A DNA stretch of 64,000 nucleotides from Gracilariopsis chorda (GCA_003194525.1 NBIV01000185.1:1-64000), one strand, 5' to 3'; shown: positions 1 to 10,482, counted from the first letter of the stretch. A program made the numbers and translations. The notes: a model not told the origin generated them from the sequence alone.

Positions 1-137
1 TTGCGTATGTGAATGGACTGACTGTGGCAGCTCATTAGAACGAGCCACAGGGTCCACACACTAGACGTCTGGAGATAAATATAGACTGGCGTTTTCACTC
101 CCCAAGGGAGAAAGAAAAGGGGGAGCGACAACCGCTA

Positions 138-174
138 CAGTGGGAGGATCCGAAAAATCACAGTTTCACAGTTT
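138..174 (+). repeat. Left terminal inverted repeat of Harbinger element
   Basis: Its 37 bp match the reverse complement of 5237-5273 at 35 positions. Preceded by TA at 136-137. Confidence 0.85.
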
Positions 175-579
175 CACAAACATGGAGCGAATCAAAGTGG
201 CTAGAAACGCTCGTCTTGTTGCCTGAAAGTGTGGAAACTGTGACCCAAAGCACATACCCGCCACACCTTTCGCAATTGCTCTATGGTGCAATGGGAAGCA
301 AGATTTGAATAAGAAAACAAGCACTCCTTCTATCTTTACGCATAAATGATCATCGACTAACTCTAATGTGATGAGTTCTTCTTTTCTAAAAGCTCACATG
401 GATTCAGACGTAGAGCTTATTCTCATCCTTGCCGTTGCAATAACCAACATTTTCTTTGTACTACATCAAATCTCGACCGTCGCACAACAAGTCGTGCCAA
501 ATATTAAAGTACACTACACATGGCATACAACACCCCCTTTGCCAAGAAACTTCATGGAAACGTCTTCTGAGAAACGCTG

Positions 580-1568
580 ATGACTCTCAGTTTGTTGTGG
601 CGCAAGCGGTGCCTCGCTTCTTATTCTTTGGTGAACTTCTTCCATGGTTTGACAAAAGAAGATGGGAAGTGCACAATGGTTCTCCATTTCACCATACTAA
701 CTTCTTCGCGTGGTCGAAAGCCTCTCCTAAACTCAGAAGTCTTGTTGGGGCTTGTACTTTCGTACATATGAACGAAAGATGTGATGTTACGAACTATGCA
801 GAGCTTTTGAATCACGCCAAGTTCACTATCGGAATGGTTAGATTATTCGTTGGAGATTCTGTGGGATGTGATGAGAGACCCAAGCTACGAGGCCTTTCGA
901 ATCGTATGGCCAACTGTCGCCGAAATGGAAGAATCAACACAGCTGTTGCAGAAGTATCGATCGTATGGGTATGCACTGCGGGGAGTTTTCGGTATGACAG
1001 ACGGAGTGCGCTTTCAAATGTGTTAGTTTCGACGATATGGATGCGCAGAATGCGTATTTTCAAGCTTTCACGCAGCAAGTTGAGGTAAAGAACCTTCTTG
1101 TGTGGAACTTCAAGGGCGAGATAATCCACATTGCGTTAAACTTTCCGGGAAGTTGGCATGATAGTAAAACTCGCCTATGTTTCAGGACTTTATTGGCCCT
1201 ATCTAAAAGACGATACGATCACACCTCCAGGTTATGCTATTCTGGGTGATAGCGCCTTTGTCAACAATACACGGGTGACAAATGGGAAGGTTCTGCGAGC
1301 ACGAAAGCTCAATGAGATGAAGACTATTCCCAAGTCCGACGAGTGCGCCGCAATCGAGCTATTGCTTCAACGGTTATATCCGAGCAAGCGGCAGAGTGCA
1401 GAGTGGGGAGTTCGGGGGTTGCGTGCAACGTTTCGCCGCTTGAGTACGACACTTCCATCCAACTCGCGTAAACGAGGCGGACTGCTCAGCGTGGCCTGTT
1501 ACCTTTCTAACTATCGCACAAGAAAGGTTGAATACAATCAAGTAAGGACTGTGTACGGCTCCTTCTGA
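580..1568 (+). pseudogene. Harbinger DDE transposase (DDE_Tnp_4 type), broken
   Basis: Role if intact: DDE endonuclease that cuts and joins transposon ends. Seen: the frame starting at 580 carries a helical N-terminal segment, then a block ending GVFGMTDG, whose Asp (codon at 1000) fits the first catalytic Asp. After a frameshift near 1020 comes the block NFPGSWHDS. After a second shift near 1165-1195 comes LGDSAF, with the second Asp codon at 1248. AEWGVRG follows, with a Glu codon at 1401, and then an LYNFR-like tail YLSNYRTRKVE. Spacing and motif order match the DDE superfamily endonuclease of PIF/Harbinger transposons. Breaks: in-frame stops near 772 and 808 plus the two frameshifts. An additional coding trace upstream (about 370-580) may be the original N-terminus. 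Confidence 0.8.
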
Positions 1569-3559
1569 CGTGTATATGCCTGGAATGGGCGTGCTGCACG
1601 AGGTGCAAATCATGCCGAACGCCAGAAAATTTGGACTGCGCTGGATAGGCGAACAACGATAGCGAAACAGTGGGAGCGGTATGTTTGTAGAGATATGAAA
1701 GAGGCTGCGAAAGCGTTAGGCGGTATTGCAGGGGAATTAGCACGGTTCTGCAACGAGGCATCTGGCCGACGCCCTGAGCGCCAGCATGAAGTTGTGGTTG
1801 TCGGCGGTGAGGTATAGCGTAGAATGGCGGTCGAAAGGCAAGGTTTGCGCGACAAGGTGAATCGCCGAGGAGGTGTTTGCAGTGAAGATGATTCGTGATC
1901 TTGCGCATTGAAGAAGCGCAATACCGTTGTCTTGGCGCCATGAAAGGCGGCGGTGGCAGCTGAGAACGGCAGTGAGGCCGAATGCGGGATAGCATACACG
2001 TTGGAAGAAATATTTGATATGTGCTGTTCAGGGAGCGACTTCGGCCCGGGACATGCGCCGGTGTAGCCGAAATAGAGGACGTTAGATCGGTCAAGTTGTG
2101 AAAACTGCTTTCGACGCAGTCTAGAAAAGGCGGAAGTGTCGGTCATAGCCAATGGCATCGGTTTGACAGCAGACAAAGAACGAGCGGGCAAACAGCGAGA
2201 AAGAAGAGACGAAGAGGCGTGACCAGGGGAAGGAGGGCGACGCCGGCACGAGCATAGGAGAGCCATGGCTGCTTTAAGCACGTTGGGGCGAAATGCAACG
2301 GCGGTAAAGAACAACAGCGGCCAAAGAGGACCCTCTGCGCAAATGGGCCATGTGTTTGCAGCACCCTCCCGACTTTGCACCAGATTGCAGCAAAAACTTG
2401 GTATCGCACGTCCCGTCACTTTCACAGCGTTTGTCGCCACGCAGATTTAGCGCCACGCAGCGGACCAATCAGCGCCAGCCATGACATGGCGGCGTAATGC
2501 GCCCAACACGCCACCTGCCATTCACGTCTAGACGAGACGGGACGCTCTGCCATCCACAACAAGTCACACACCTGGTTGTACAGCCACCAGCATTTCGTCC
2601 TTTCCTCTCACCATGCCATTGAAGATGATGTGCCTCTTGATCTGCTCAGCGGCATGTTGAGCTGCAACTTGGGCGTAATCACTGTGGAGCAACGCTTTCC
2701 AGTCGGTTGGGAGTTTTTCCTATATATAGGAGTATCCACTGGTGGATTGGTTCGATACCTCATTTATAAGTTGATCCCTCGCGGGATAGCGATGAGGTCG
2801 CACTTGAGGGACCTGGACAGGTATTACTAGTGGCATTCTGGTGACAGATGGTACGCTGTACGCGTGTGGTAATTTCGGTCCCAATTTTGGATATTTAATT
2901 TTATGGTTATCGCCACTTGTGGCCCAGAAAGTGGGAACTCCACGTGTATGGACCTCAAGAGGTGTGCACCAAATTAGTTAATTTATTTAGTTTATTGTGC
3001 TGCAAACCTATTTAGGTAATCACGGCTTCGCCGTCAGCACCACCAGTAAATGGTAACCTTGGTTCTCTTTCGAGATATACTCTTTGCAGAGTAAGGCTCT
3101 GGTAAGAAAGGCCCTCGTAGGGATTACGACTCCTCGCGGAGAGTATCCAAGAGTGGATTCCGTCTACCATCCCCTTGGGAACATTCAGGCGTCACTACTG
3201 CTACAGTATCACTGTGTTCGGTATTGGTTATATGTTCCACTGTCAGTCTTGGATTCCGCCCCAGTATTGGGTTCTTAGTCGTGGTGTTTACCACATTCCC
3301 GTATGGGATTCGTTCTTTATTTTGGTTCGCCCCGTCGCTGGGTCTGTTGCCGCGTGTTGCACGCCCCGTCGCCGGTTCTCTTGGGTTTTCCCTTTTTCCT
3401 TTTGCTTTCCTTCACAGGATATCGTGTCATTATACACTCACGTGTGTACCATCCGTTCCTGGAGTTTACCCTCTTCTGGGCCATTCCCGAACCTCTGCAG
3501 GTATAGCCAGAACCACGTTGGTCTTACAAGCCAGCCTTTACGTGGCGCAGAGGGATCTC
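1569..3559. other. Interior of Harbinger element, no supported gene
   Basis: About 2 kb between the two converging transposon pseudogenes. The first part (to about 2450) is GC-richer with open but unrecognisable frames on both strands. From about 2720 there is a TATA-like run (TATATATAGG) followed by AT-rich sequence, then a pyrimidine-rich stretch (3360-3420). The 2650-3530 segment has the look of a solo LTR or promoter, but I could not find matching target duplications. Confidence 0.4.
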
Positions 3560-5072
3560 TCAACTGAGACTCCATCCCATAGGGAGCGAGGTCTCGAACA
3601 CCTTGAGGGTACTTCCCGCTTCCGGGTTTTGCTCTACCATCACAAAAATCTGTGGCGACTCTTCCTTCTCTGCATCCTCAAACATCATGCTCATGATCTT
3701 CAGCTCGTTGTTTGGGTCCAGCCACTGATTCAGCTCGTCTGCAAACACAAAGGGTGGCATCCGCTCTTCCTCCAGCAGCAAAGAGAAGCAGAATAGCATC
3801 GTGCCACACAATTTTCCTCGCCGCTATTCGCGCATGCACTGATCGCCGTCAGCCCAACGTCTTCCCTATACGACATTAAGATCTGCAGCGCCAGATCTCG
3901 AACTTTCCCCGATTCCGCGTTGATCAACTCCAGATCCCCAGCGCACCTTAATGGTTCTTAAAGGGTAGAAACCTTCACCCCCATCTTCGCAATGCCCTTA
4001 TTAAGCCAACTCAAAAATTCCGCCTTATCTCTTCACAACCGTTCGCGGTTCGATTTAAACCGCTTTTGCTGTTTCTCCACCTCGCGTGCAAGCGCCTCAG
4101 TCTTTCGCTGTCGCGGTTGGAAGCTCTTCCCACAAATATGTCAGCGATAAGCATTTTACTAACACTCTTTTCTATACTTGGGACAATCTGGAACCCAATG
4201 GCCAACCCTCATGAAAAGGATATCGAACGAAGAGTCGTCCCAACCGCATGAAGTGTCGCTTTTTTGCCAGTGAGAAGTTCATACCAAGGTTGTTACATGT
4301 TCTGGTGAATTCATCTTATTGCAGCCTCAACAGCATCGGGTAAATTGTCTTTTGTGACCAAAGACTTTTGATTCTTCACAGGTCTCTTGGCAAGAATGCG
4401 AATGGAATATGGTATTTCCTGAAGGGTTTCGTTCATTTCAATGCGCCGTCGTTTTGGAAAAGACCCTTGGCATATAGGTTGAATCGAATTTGGGTCGTTG
4501 GTACGTTTATAGTTGAATTTCTCTGGTTGAGCTTCTAATTCGCGTTCGGTATTCTGATTTCTTTTCTTCTGCAGGTTTCTATTTTAAATTGTAGCATGCA
4601 TCTTCGCGAGAATTTAATTTTGAACTCGTTAGGCTCTACGCACTGATAAAGGAAATTTTGGATCGCCAATAAGTTTTGGTGTGTAAACTAACTTATCATA
4701 CTTTTTCCTCAGACTTGACACAGTTCTACAGGGTTTTTCATTCCACTTGGCTTATTCATCATATGCTACTTTCACTCTGGCCTATCCGTTCTGACCAATA
4801 GGTTTCACTTCTTCTACAATATCCAGCAGTTTATCTTCGTCTTCATCGCTGTAGTTCTGTGCCCCATATCGTCTCCCATGACCTGGTTCTTCTGCGTCGT
4901 TACAAGAATTTTTGTCTTGGTCTGTGTGGTTGGAATCAGGATAGAGACGTTTTCGAGATGGTGCGAGTGCTACGAGATTTGCAATTGCAATACGAGAGCG
5001 CTGCATGTTGTGTTTAATTTGAATGTATTGTGCAAAAGACGTCGGTGTTATGTAGAATGTCATTCTCGACAA
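3560..5072 (-). pseudogene. Harbinger Myb/SANT-like DNA-binding partner protein, broken
   Basis: Role if intact: DNA-binding partner that brings the transposase to the element ends. Seen, reading down the minus strand from 5072: an N-terminal segment, then NYSDEDEDKLLDIVEEVKPI, a tryptophan-type Myb/SANT helix start. After it, in the same frame, come the remaining Myb helices and a segment KLIGDPKFPLSVRRA, typical of the Harbinger Myb-like family. Two in-frame stops lie in this domain, at positions where the family has Trp. Further down (about 4110-4040) is a charged coiled-coil stretch (REVEKQQKRFKSNRERL) and a C-terminal helical segment near 3930-3800. The frame changes at least once. The transposase relic lies on the opposite strand of the same element. 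Confidence 0.7.
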
Positions 5073-5236
5073 ACCGAAACAGTTGAGTATCTAAGCAGAA
5101 CGGCGGCCGGATTGTTGCAGCTGTTCGTGTTATGAATACTGACAAGTGCACATGAAAAGAAACCTTGCACCTACGTGTAACTTTTGAGCAGTGTAGATTC
5201 TAAGCAAGGGAATGTCGCTACTGCTGAGGTCTGGGA

Positions 5237-5273
5237 AAACTGTGAAACTGTGATTTCTCGGATCCTCCCAGTG
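5237..5273 (-). repeat. Right terminal inverted repeat of Harbinger element
   Basis: Inverted copy of 138-174, followed by TA at 5274-5275. The pair defines a 5136-bp element. Confidence 0.85.
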
Positions 5274-5275
5274 TA

Positions 5276-5807
5276 GACGCAGCTTCGTGTACCAGCGTCA
5301 CGTCTGTGTGACTGGAGCCGGCCGTGCTGATCACGAGTCCTATCAAAGCCCGGAATCTGTCGAGCGGATAATCTAGTTTTTGGCGAAGTCATGAGTATTT
5401 TCTGGTAGACGTGTCAAGACTTGGGAGGTGAAACAAATGCCGTTATTGTGAATGCCATTGGTCAGCTCCACAAACTGTGATCTCGTTTTGTCTTTTAGAG
5501 GAATAAAGAAATTTAGCGCTCGCGAGGCAGCGCTTGCGCCTAGTCAGAGCTGGCGCATTGCCATTTTGACACCTGGTACAAATGAATGCCGAACGTTCAT
5601 TGGTCGCTCGCATATCCGAGCGACCGACATCTGGAGTTCCTTTCTCCTTCCCTTTCTATGCGGCCTTATACATGTGTATCTCATTCCCACCGCACTCACG
5701 CTCGCATTTCATTCACCGTCTTGCAGAGCACGCTGCTCTTGTCATTGGCTTTTGTACCTTCGCATTGCTCAACGCCAATTTCAGACCTTTTTACGCTCTC
5801 CGCGAGT
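5276..5807. other. Intergenic and presumed 5' region of the NLR-like gene
   Basis: No gene recognised. The open frame of the downstream gene extends upstream to an ATG at 5586, but that extension (74 codons) has no domain character and I treat it as 5' leader. Confidence 0.4.
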
Positions 5808-8800
5808 ATGGCAGCGATTTCAGCATCCGCAGCCATTGGCGCATTAGTTCTTTCTGTCGTCAAAAAGGGCGAAGAAGCAGTCAACAAATGGTACGAACGC
5901 AAGGACCTCACCGAAGATAACAAGAGCCTTCTTCAGCGAATTCAACGCCACTACGCCCAACTCGAGCGACTGATCCCTCGCATTGAACACATTCTATCCC
6001 ATGATATCATCGGCAAGGCCAAACTCGACCGTTTGCTGCAGAACTTGGAACAAGATACTGACGCTCTCAACTCATGGGAGCCACAAATCGGAAGTGCAAA
6101 CCCTGCGGACCGCGTCCGAAGAATGCATCACATTTTGAAGCGGTGTGCAGAAGATCTGGAGAAGCTCTTCAGCTTTTTCGATGAAAGGAATGCAGCCGTT
6201 TTGCAATCTTCTACATCGGGGAACGATTTTTACGAGCGAGCTAATACTGTTCCCGTCAACCCGCCGCGACTCACTTTAGACTACAATAACACTGCTACAT
6301 GCGAAGGAAAACTGAAGGCCGCAGTGCTTAGAAAACAGAATTGTCGGGTTGTTGGCTTTGTAGCCTCTGGGAAAGGAGGAGTAGGTAAGACATGCGCCGT
6401 CCGAGGGCTTGCAGAAGATCCTGAAATCGAGAAAGAGTTTTCTGGTGGTACTCTCTACATTCAACTCGGAAACGACGCAACGATTAATCATGTTATCAGT
6501 GGTCTGGCAAAAGTTGTGAAAAGCACTGGGGGTGCAAAGCTGTCTGAGAAGGTAAACAACAGTAAGACGCTGCAAGAAGCATCAGAAGAAGCTTCAGATT
6601 GGTTCCGCAAGCAAACATGCTTGTTTCTGGTAGATGACATATGGCGTATGAATGGCATCGACTCTGAAGTTCTCACTATTCTTGGCTCAATGGTGAACAA
6701 GACCAGTCGCTTAGTGTACACTAGCAGAGACAAACACTTTCTAGACCTGGCGCATGAAGTAATTAAGTTTGAGGGAACCGAGACAGACCGTGCGCGGTCC
6801 AGGAAGATGTTATTGAAACACGGTGGGTTTCCGGAAACCACCGAGCTGGACCAGAGAAACAAAGATGCATTTGAAGCCATCCTAGATGAATGCCAAGGAC
6901 TTCCGCTTGCATTTGGCATCGCTGGGGGTGTTGTTCGCAGACTGTCCGATCGGCAACAGAAAGACCGAGAACAAGATGCGTGGTCAGATGTTCACAGAAT
7001 GATTTCACACCCGGAGCATTCGGTGTTGTTGAATGAACAGGCTGAGCCGTACGGTAGCCTAAACAGAATTGTAGATGTGTCTCTTCAAGTTCTGGGCAAG
7101 CGCTATCAATCGGAAAATTACGAGAGAATGTTTCGAGCACTATGTATCCTTCAAAAACAACAACGAGCGCCAGTGAGCATGTTGCAAAAGGTATGGAATC
7201 TGGACAGTCTGGATGACACGGAGAAGGCCGCAGAAGCTATGGACGATTTGTCTATTGTACAGCTGCGAAAGCATAATGACGCATTGTGCGTGGAGTTACA
7301 TGACTTGGTTTTGGACATTGCAACAGACAAGGCGTTGAAGGCTTACGAAACTCAAAGCTTTTTCCGAATATTGATTGACAAATACACTCGAACTCAGCAA
7401 GATTGGTGGAACATTGAGGACGATGGCTACTTGCATAACAATCTGTGCAGGGTATTGCGGTGCGCCGGGAACGTTGATGAGCTGTTGCAACTTTTGTCAG
7501 AGCCGAAATGGATTGTATATCGCTTGATGAATGGAGGAATCAACAGCTTACAACAAGACCTGAAAGAAGGAAAGTCTGTTCTTCCTGTCAATGGGAATGA
7601 TTCGGGCTACAGAGAGCACTTGGAGATGATAGGCAAGGCTGCTAGGCTGGGATGCACTTTTTTTGAGGGAAACGAACGTGAGATTTATTTTCAGCTATAC
7701 GGACGCTTGTTATGGCATGCATCGCGAAATGACAAGACGCAAGAGTTCCTGAAGAAGTTGGAAGATCGTGCACCAAGACCGTGGGTCAAGGCATCGATGG
7801 GACTCTTGCCACAAGCAGGCAGCGGTGCTCTTGACTTCATCTCGAGCAGCGGCACGGTGCTTGGTATTCATCAGGAGGAGGAAACCATTTCGTTCATCTG
7901 GAGTACTGACGAGAGACTAGGTGTTTCTCAGTATAACACATCAACCGGCCTATCCCAGACAGTTGACTGTGTACATGAAAGCGTGGTGTTCCCGGCGCAA
8001 TGTGCGGCCTTCCTGATTGATCAGTGCACTATTGTGAGTGCTCACAAAGGTGAACGTGACGGAACGTTGAAGTTAATTTTTTGGAGCAGGAAAACTGGTG
8101 AGATGGAGCGGGTGGTTGAGTTGAAAAAACCGAAAGGAAAGAGATCGCCTCGACGCTGGCGAGACATGTGGTCAAGAGGCGTTGGAAGTAGTAGAAGTGG
8201 AAGCGAGAGAAAGCAACCGCAGCAGCATCTGGAGGTTTTGGGTTTTTACGAAGACGGCACGCGAGTGGCAACGGCGGACAGAATTAATTACGCAATACAA
8301 GTATGGGACGCGCAGAGTGGAGCGGCGGTTGGAGAGCCTCTCCGCGGCCACACTGGAAGGGTGTGGTGCGTGGCCGTGAGCGCGGACGGGACGCGCATTG
8401 TGTCGGGGTCGCGTGACAAGACGGTGCGCGTGTGGGACGCGCAGAGTGGAGCGGCGGTTGGAGAGCCTCTCCGCGGCCACACTGGTGGGGTGTGGTGCGT
8501 GGCCGTGAGCGCGGACGGGACGCGCATTGTGTCGGGGTCGGATGACAAGACGGTGCGCGTGTGGGACGCGCAGAGTGGAGCGGCGGTTGGAGAGCCTCTC
8601 CGCGGCCACACTGATGGGGTGAGGTGCGTGGCCGTGAGCGCGGACGGGACGCGCATTGTGTCGGGGTCGGATGACGAGACGGTGCGCGTGTGGGACGCGC
8701 AGAGTGGAGCGGCGGTTGGAGAGCCTCTCCGCGGCCACACTGGTGGGGTGTGGTGCGTGGCCGTGAGCGCGGACGGGACGCGCATTGTGTCGGGGTCGCG

Positions 8801-9572
8801 TGACAAGACGGTGCGCGTGTGGGACGCGCAGAGTGGAGCGGCGGTTGGAGAGCCTCTCCGCGGCCACACTGATTGGGTGACGTGCGTGGCCGTGAGCGCG
8901 GACGGGACGCGCATTGTGTCGGGGTCGATTGACGAGACGGTGCGCGTGTGGGACGCGCAGAGTGGAGCGGCGGTTGGAGAGCCTCTCCGCGGCCACACTG
9001 ATTGGGTGACGTGCGTGGCCGTGAGCGCGGACGGGACGCGCATTGTGTCGGGGTCGGATGACGAGACGGTGCGCGTGTGGGACGCGCAGAGTGGAGCGGC
9101 GGTTGGAGAGCCTCTCCGCGGCCACACTAGTTGGGTGACGTGCGTGGCCGTGAGCGCGGACGGGACGCGCATTGTGTCGGGGTCGTATGACGAGACGGTG
9201 CGCGTGTGGGACGCGCAGAGTCAAAAACAGGTCGGTACTGCGATTTTGCACGAAACCGAGGTTTATGCTGTTGCATGGAGCGCAGATTGCTCTCGAATAG
9301 CAACGCAAGACGGATTGAGAACAAGGCTGTGGGACGCTCAGAGGAGAGTGTGCGTGCTCACGTCAGACGACGACGCGTGGCAGTCGACCGTGCACTCTCT
9401 CAATCTTTCATGGTCAACAATCAAGTGGCACCCATCAGCTCGGCAGGTGACAGCGCGTGGCGAGAACGGCTCCGAAATGGTGCTGGCCACCAGCGAGAGT
9501 GCAGTACAGAATATTTGTGGTGGCGACGTTTACTGGGGGCATGAATTCGAATCGTGTGCAATTATTCGCTGA
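5808..9572 (+). CDS. NLR-like protein: helical N-terminus, NB-ARC ATPase, WD40 repeats
   Basis: Likely an intracellular signalling or recognition ATPase of the STAND/NLR class (APAF1, plant NLRs and fungal HET-E-like proteins are known relatives in architecture). 1254 residues from the ATG at 5808 (context GAGTATGG). Residues 1-140 are strongly helical with a hydrophobic first helix (AAISASAAIGALVLSVV), resembling a four-helix death-effector bundle. NB-ARC follows: Walker A GKGGVGKT (188-195), Walker B LFLVDDIW (272-279), RLVYTSRD (301-308) and GLPLA (364-368), then winged-helix and helical linker sequence to about 800. From residue 832 come seven 43-residue WD40 blades, nearly identical at DNA level, then two or three degenerate blades to the end. 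Ends in TGA. Single exon, no visible defect. The repeat section is much GC-richer than the rest of the gene. The upstream ATG at 5586 is an alternative but less likely start. Ligand and output are unknown. Confidence 0.88.
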   Translation: MAAISASAAIGALVLSVVKKGEEAVNKWYERKDLTEDNKSLLQRIQRHYAQLERLIPRIEHILSHDIIGKAKLDRLLQNLEQDTDALNSWEPQIGSANPADRVRRMHHILKRCAEDLEKLFSFFDERNAAVLQSSTSGNDFYERANTVPVNPPRLTLDYNNTATCEGKLKAAVLRKQNCRVVGFVASGKGGVGKTCAVRGLAEDPEIEKEFSGGTLYIQLGNDATINHVISGLAKVVKSTGGAKLSEKVNNSKTLQEASEEASDWFRKQTCLFLVDDIWRMNGIDSEVLTILGSMVNKTSRLVYTSRDKHFLDLAHEVIKFEGTETDRARSRKMLLKHGGFPETTELDQRNKDAFEAILDECQGLPLAFGIAGGVVRRLSDRQQKDREQDAWSDVHRMISHPEHSVLLNEQAEPYGSLNRIVDVSLQVLGKRYQSENYERMFRALCILQKQQRAPVSMLQKVWNLDSLDDTEKAAEAMDDLSIVQLRKHNDALCVELHDLVLDIATDKALKAYETQSFFRILIDKYTRTQQDWWNIEDDGYLHNNLCRVLRCAGNVDELLQLLSEPKWIVYRLMNGGINSLQQDLKEGKSVLPVNGNDSGYREHLEMIGKAARLGCTFFEGNEREIYFQLYGRLLWHASRNDKTQEFLKKLEDRAPRPWVKASMGLLPQAGSGALDFISSSGTVLGIHQEEETISFIWSTDERLGVSQYNTSTGLSQTVDCVHESVVFPAQCAAFLIDQCTIVSAHKGERDGTLKLIFWSRKTGEMERVVELKKPKGKRSPRRWRDMWSRGVGSSRSGSERKQPQQHLEVLGFYEDGTRVATADRINYAIQVWDAQSGAAVGEPLRGHTGRVWCVAVSADGTRIVSGSRDKTVRVWDAQSGAAVGEPLRGHTGGVWCVAVSADGTRIVSGSDDKTVRVWDAQSGAAVGEPLRGHTDGVRCVAVSADGTRIVSGSDDETVRVWDAQSGAAVGEPLRGHTGGVWCVAVSADGTRIVSGSRDKTVRVWDAQSGAAVGEPLRGHTDWVTCVAVSADGTRIVSGSIDETVRVWDAQSGAAVGEPLRGHTDWVTCVAVSADGTRIVSGSDDETVRVWDAQSGAAVGEPLRGHTSWVTCVAVSADGTRIVSGSYDETVRVWDAQSQKQVGTAILHETEVYAVAWSADCSRIATQDGLRTRLWDAQRRVCVLTSDDDAWQSTVHSLNLSWSTIKWHPSARQVTARGENGSEMVLATSESAVQNICGGDVYWGHEFESCAIIR
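8301..9203 (+). repeat. Seven tandem 129-bp WD40-coding repeats
   Basis: Period exactly 129 bp (43 codons), seven units with no length variation, each beginning VWDAQSGAAVGEPLRGHT. Among units only codons 19, 20, 22, 38 and 40 vary (residue sets G/D/S, R/G/W, W/R/T, R/D/I/Y, K/E). The one other difference is the first Val codon, GTA in unit 1 and GTG elsewhere. Such homogenised repeats imply frequent gene conversion or unequal exchange, with variation kept at exposed positions. Confidence 0.95.
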
Positions 9573-10057
9573 TAAACACATACCAAACCGCACATGCATG
9601 ACGGTGGTGGCTCTGGTTTTTCTTGCCACTGGTTGTGCCTTCAACAGCGCACACCGAAAAACGAATGCGGCCCTTCGCCAACATTTGGTTGAGGGAGACG
9701 GAAGCGGAAGGGGGCACGGCGCAGAAATTGCTGCAGCAAGAAAGGCACAGCTGCGGTGTATGGGGAGCTGCAAACGCTTTGACGACGCTTCGTGCGCGTA
9801 TGTGGCCCTGCGTGGTGCATTTGCGTCGTTGGGCGGGGCTATCGGCACGCACCGCCTTTATTAAAAAAAAGTCGGGCAGCGGAGGTTTGCTCCTCACGAC
9901 TTCCACGTAGCGGCGCGTTGCCGTGTTATGCATAGGCGCTCTTGGCACCGATCTGAGTTAACACGAGCAAAGACGCTTTTTGCAAGTTCATTGCAAGAAA
10001 CGAGACCCGCAGTAGCAGAAACGGATCAGAGGACACTCAGCGTGTTTGTGCGGCAAA

Positions 10058-10132
10058 AACGCCGTCTCGTTTGTCTGTTGAGTGCTGCTTGCTTGTGTTG
10101 CTGCAGTCAGCAACTTTTGAGCAGACGGCGTT
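10058..10132. repeat. Nested inverted repeats (possible cruciform)
   Basis: Outer arms AACGCCGTCT (10058-10067) and AGACGGCGTT (10123-10132) are perfect complements. Between them is a second perfect 7-bp stem with a 4-nt loop (10097-10114, GTTGCTG / CAGCAAC). Function unknown. Confidence 0.55.
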
Positions 10133-10444
10133 GGAAAACTGAGAAAATCCCAAATATCTACACGTGTACATGTAAGCGTGATGTTGTGTGTAAACTGTCT
10201 CATATACTGCAGTCAATCGCGCGGACACACGCTTTCGGGACGAATATGGATGCGTCGAGTGCATCTCATGTCCGCCCTCACGGTCCCGGAACAACGCACT
10301 TGTGTTCATTGCGACAGCGGCAGCAAATCAGAGAGAAAACCGAAACGTGGCCTGGTAAGCGTCTTTCTCACAAGTCTCCCGAAGGTGAACGTTACATCTG
10401 CGCATCGGCTGCGCCTCAAAATCGATGCCGTAAGAGACAAAGCG

Positions 10445-10457
10445 TTAACCCTTAACC
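10445..10457 (+). promoter_or_regulatory. Candidate AACCCTT-type upstream motif
   Basis: GTTAACCCTTAAC lies about 340 bp upstream of the ATG at 10797. Related AACCCTT / ACCCTT clusters lie upstream of other genes here (15440-15463, 25661-25680, 28320-28330 inverted). Regulatory role is inferred from recurrence only. Confidence 0.3.
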
Positions 10458-10462
10458 TTTGA

Positions 10463-10482
10463 TACCGTTGGTACCAACGGTA
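10463..10482. repeat. 20-bp perfect palindrome
   Basis: TACCGTTGGTACCAACGGTA reads identically on both strands. It is followed by a further TACCAACG half-copy and sits about 315 bp upstream of the cysteine-rich gene. It could be a dimeric transcription-factor site. Confidence 0.6.

Larger units (their letters stand above)
138..5273. mobile_element. PIF/Harbinger-type DNA transposon, decayed, two genes
   Basis: Seen: near-perfect inverted repeats at 138-174 and 5237-5273 (2 mismatches in 37 bp, starting CAGTGGGAGGATCC / CACTGGGAGGATCC) flanked on both sides by TA. Inside are a plus-strand DDE_Tnp_4-type transposase relic and a minus-strand Myb-like protein relic, converging on a non-coding middle. 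Known: Harbinger elements typically encode exactly this pair, a DDE endonuclease and a Myb/SANT-like partner. Odd: the target duplication appears to be 2 bp (TA) rather than the usual 3 bp of Harbinger. Both genes carry stops and frameshifts, so the element is not autonomous. About 2 kb in the middle has no recognisable coding content and may be a nested insertion. Confidence 0.8.

Noticed and set aside
1610-2440. Minus-strand 276-codon ORF inside the Harbinger element
   Set aside because: No domain, biased composition in a GC-rich stretch, and it overlaps other equally open frames.
2650-3530. Solo LTR inside the Harbinger element
   Set aside because: TG start, TATA box and TACA end are suggestive, but no 5-bp target duplication could be matched.
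8172-9308. Long minus-strand ORFs (378 and 294 codons) opposite the WD40 repeats
   Set aside because: They arise because a GC-rich 129-bp repeat that is a multiple of three stays open in other frames; their products are simple echoes of the repeat.
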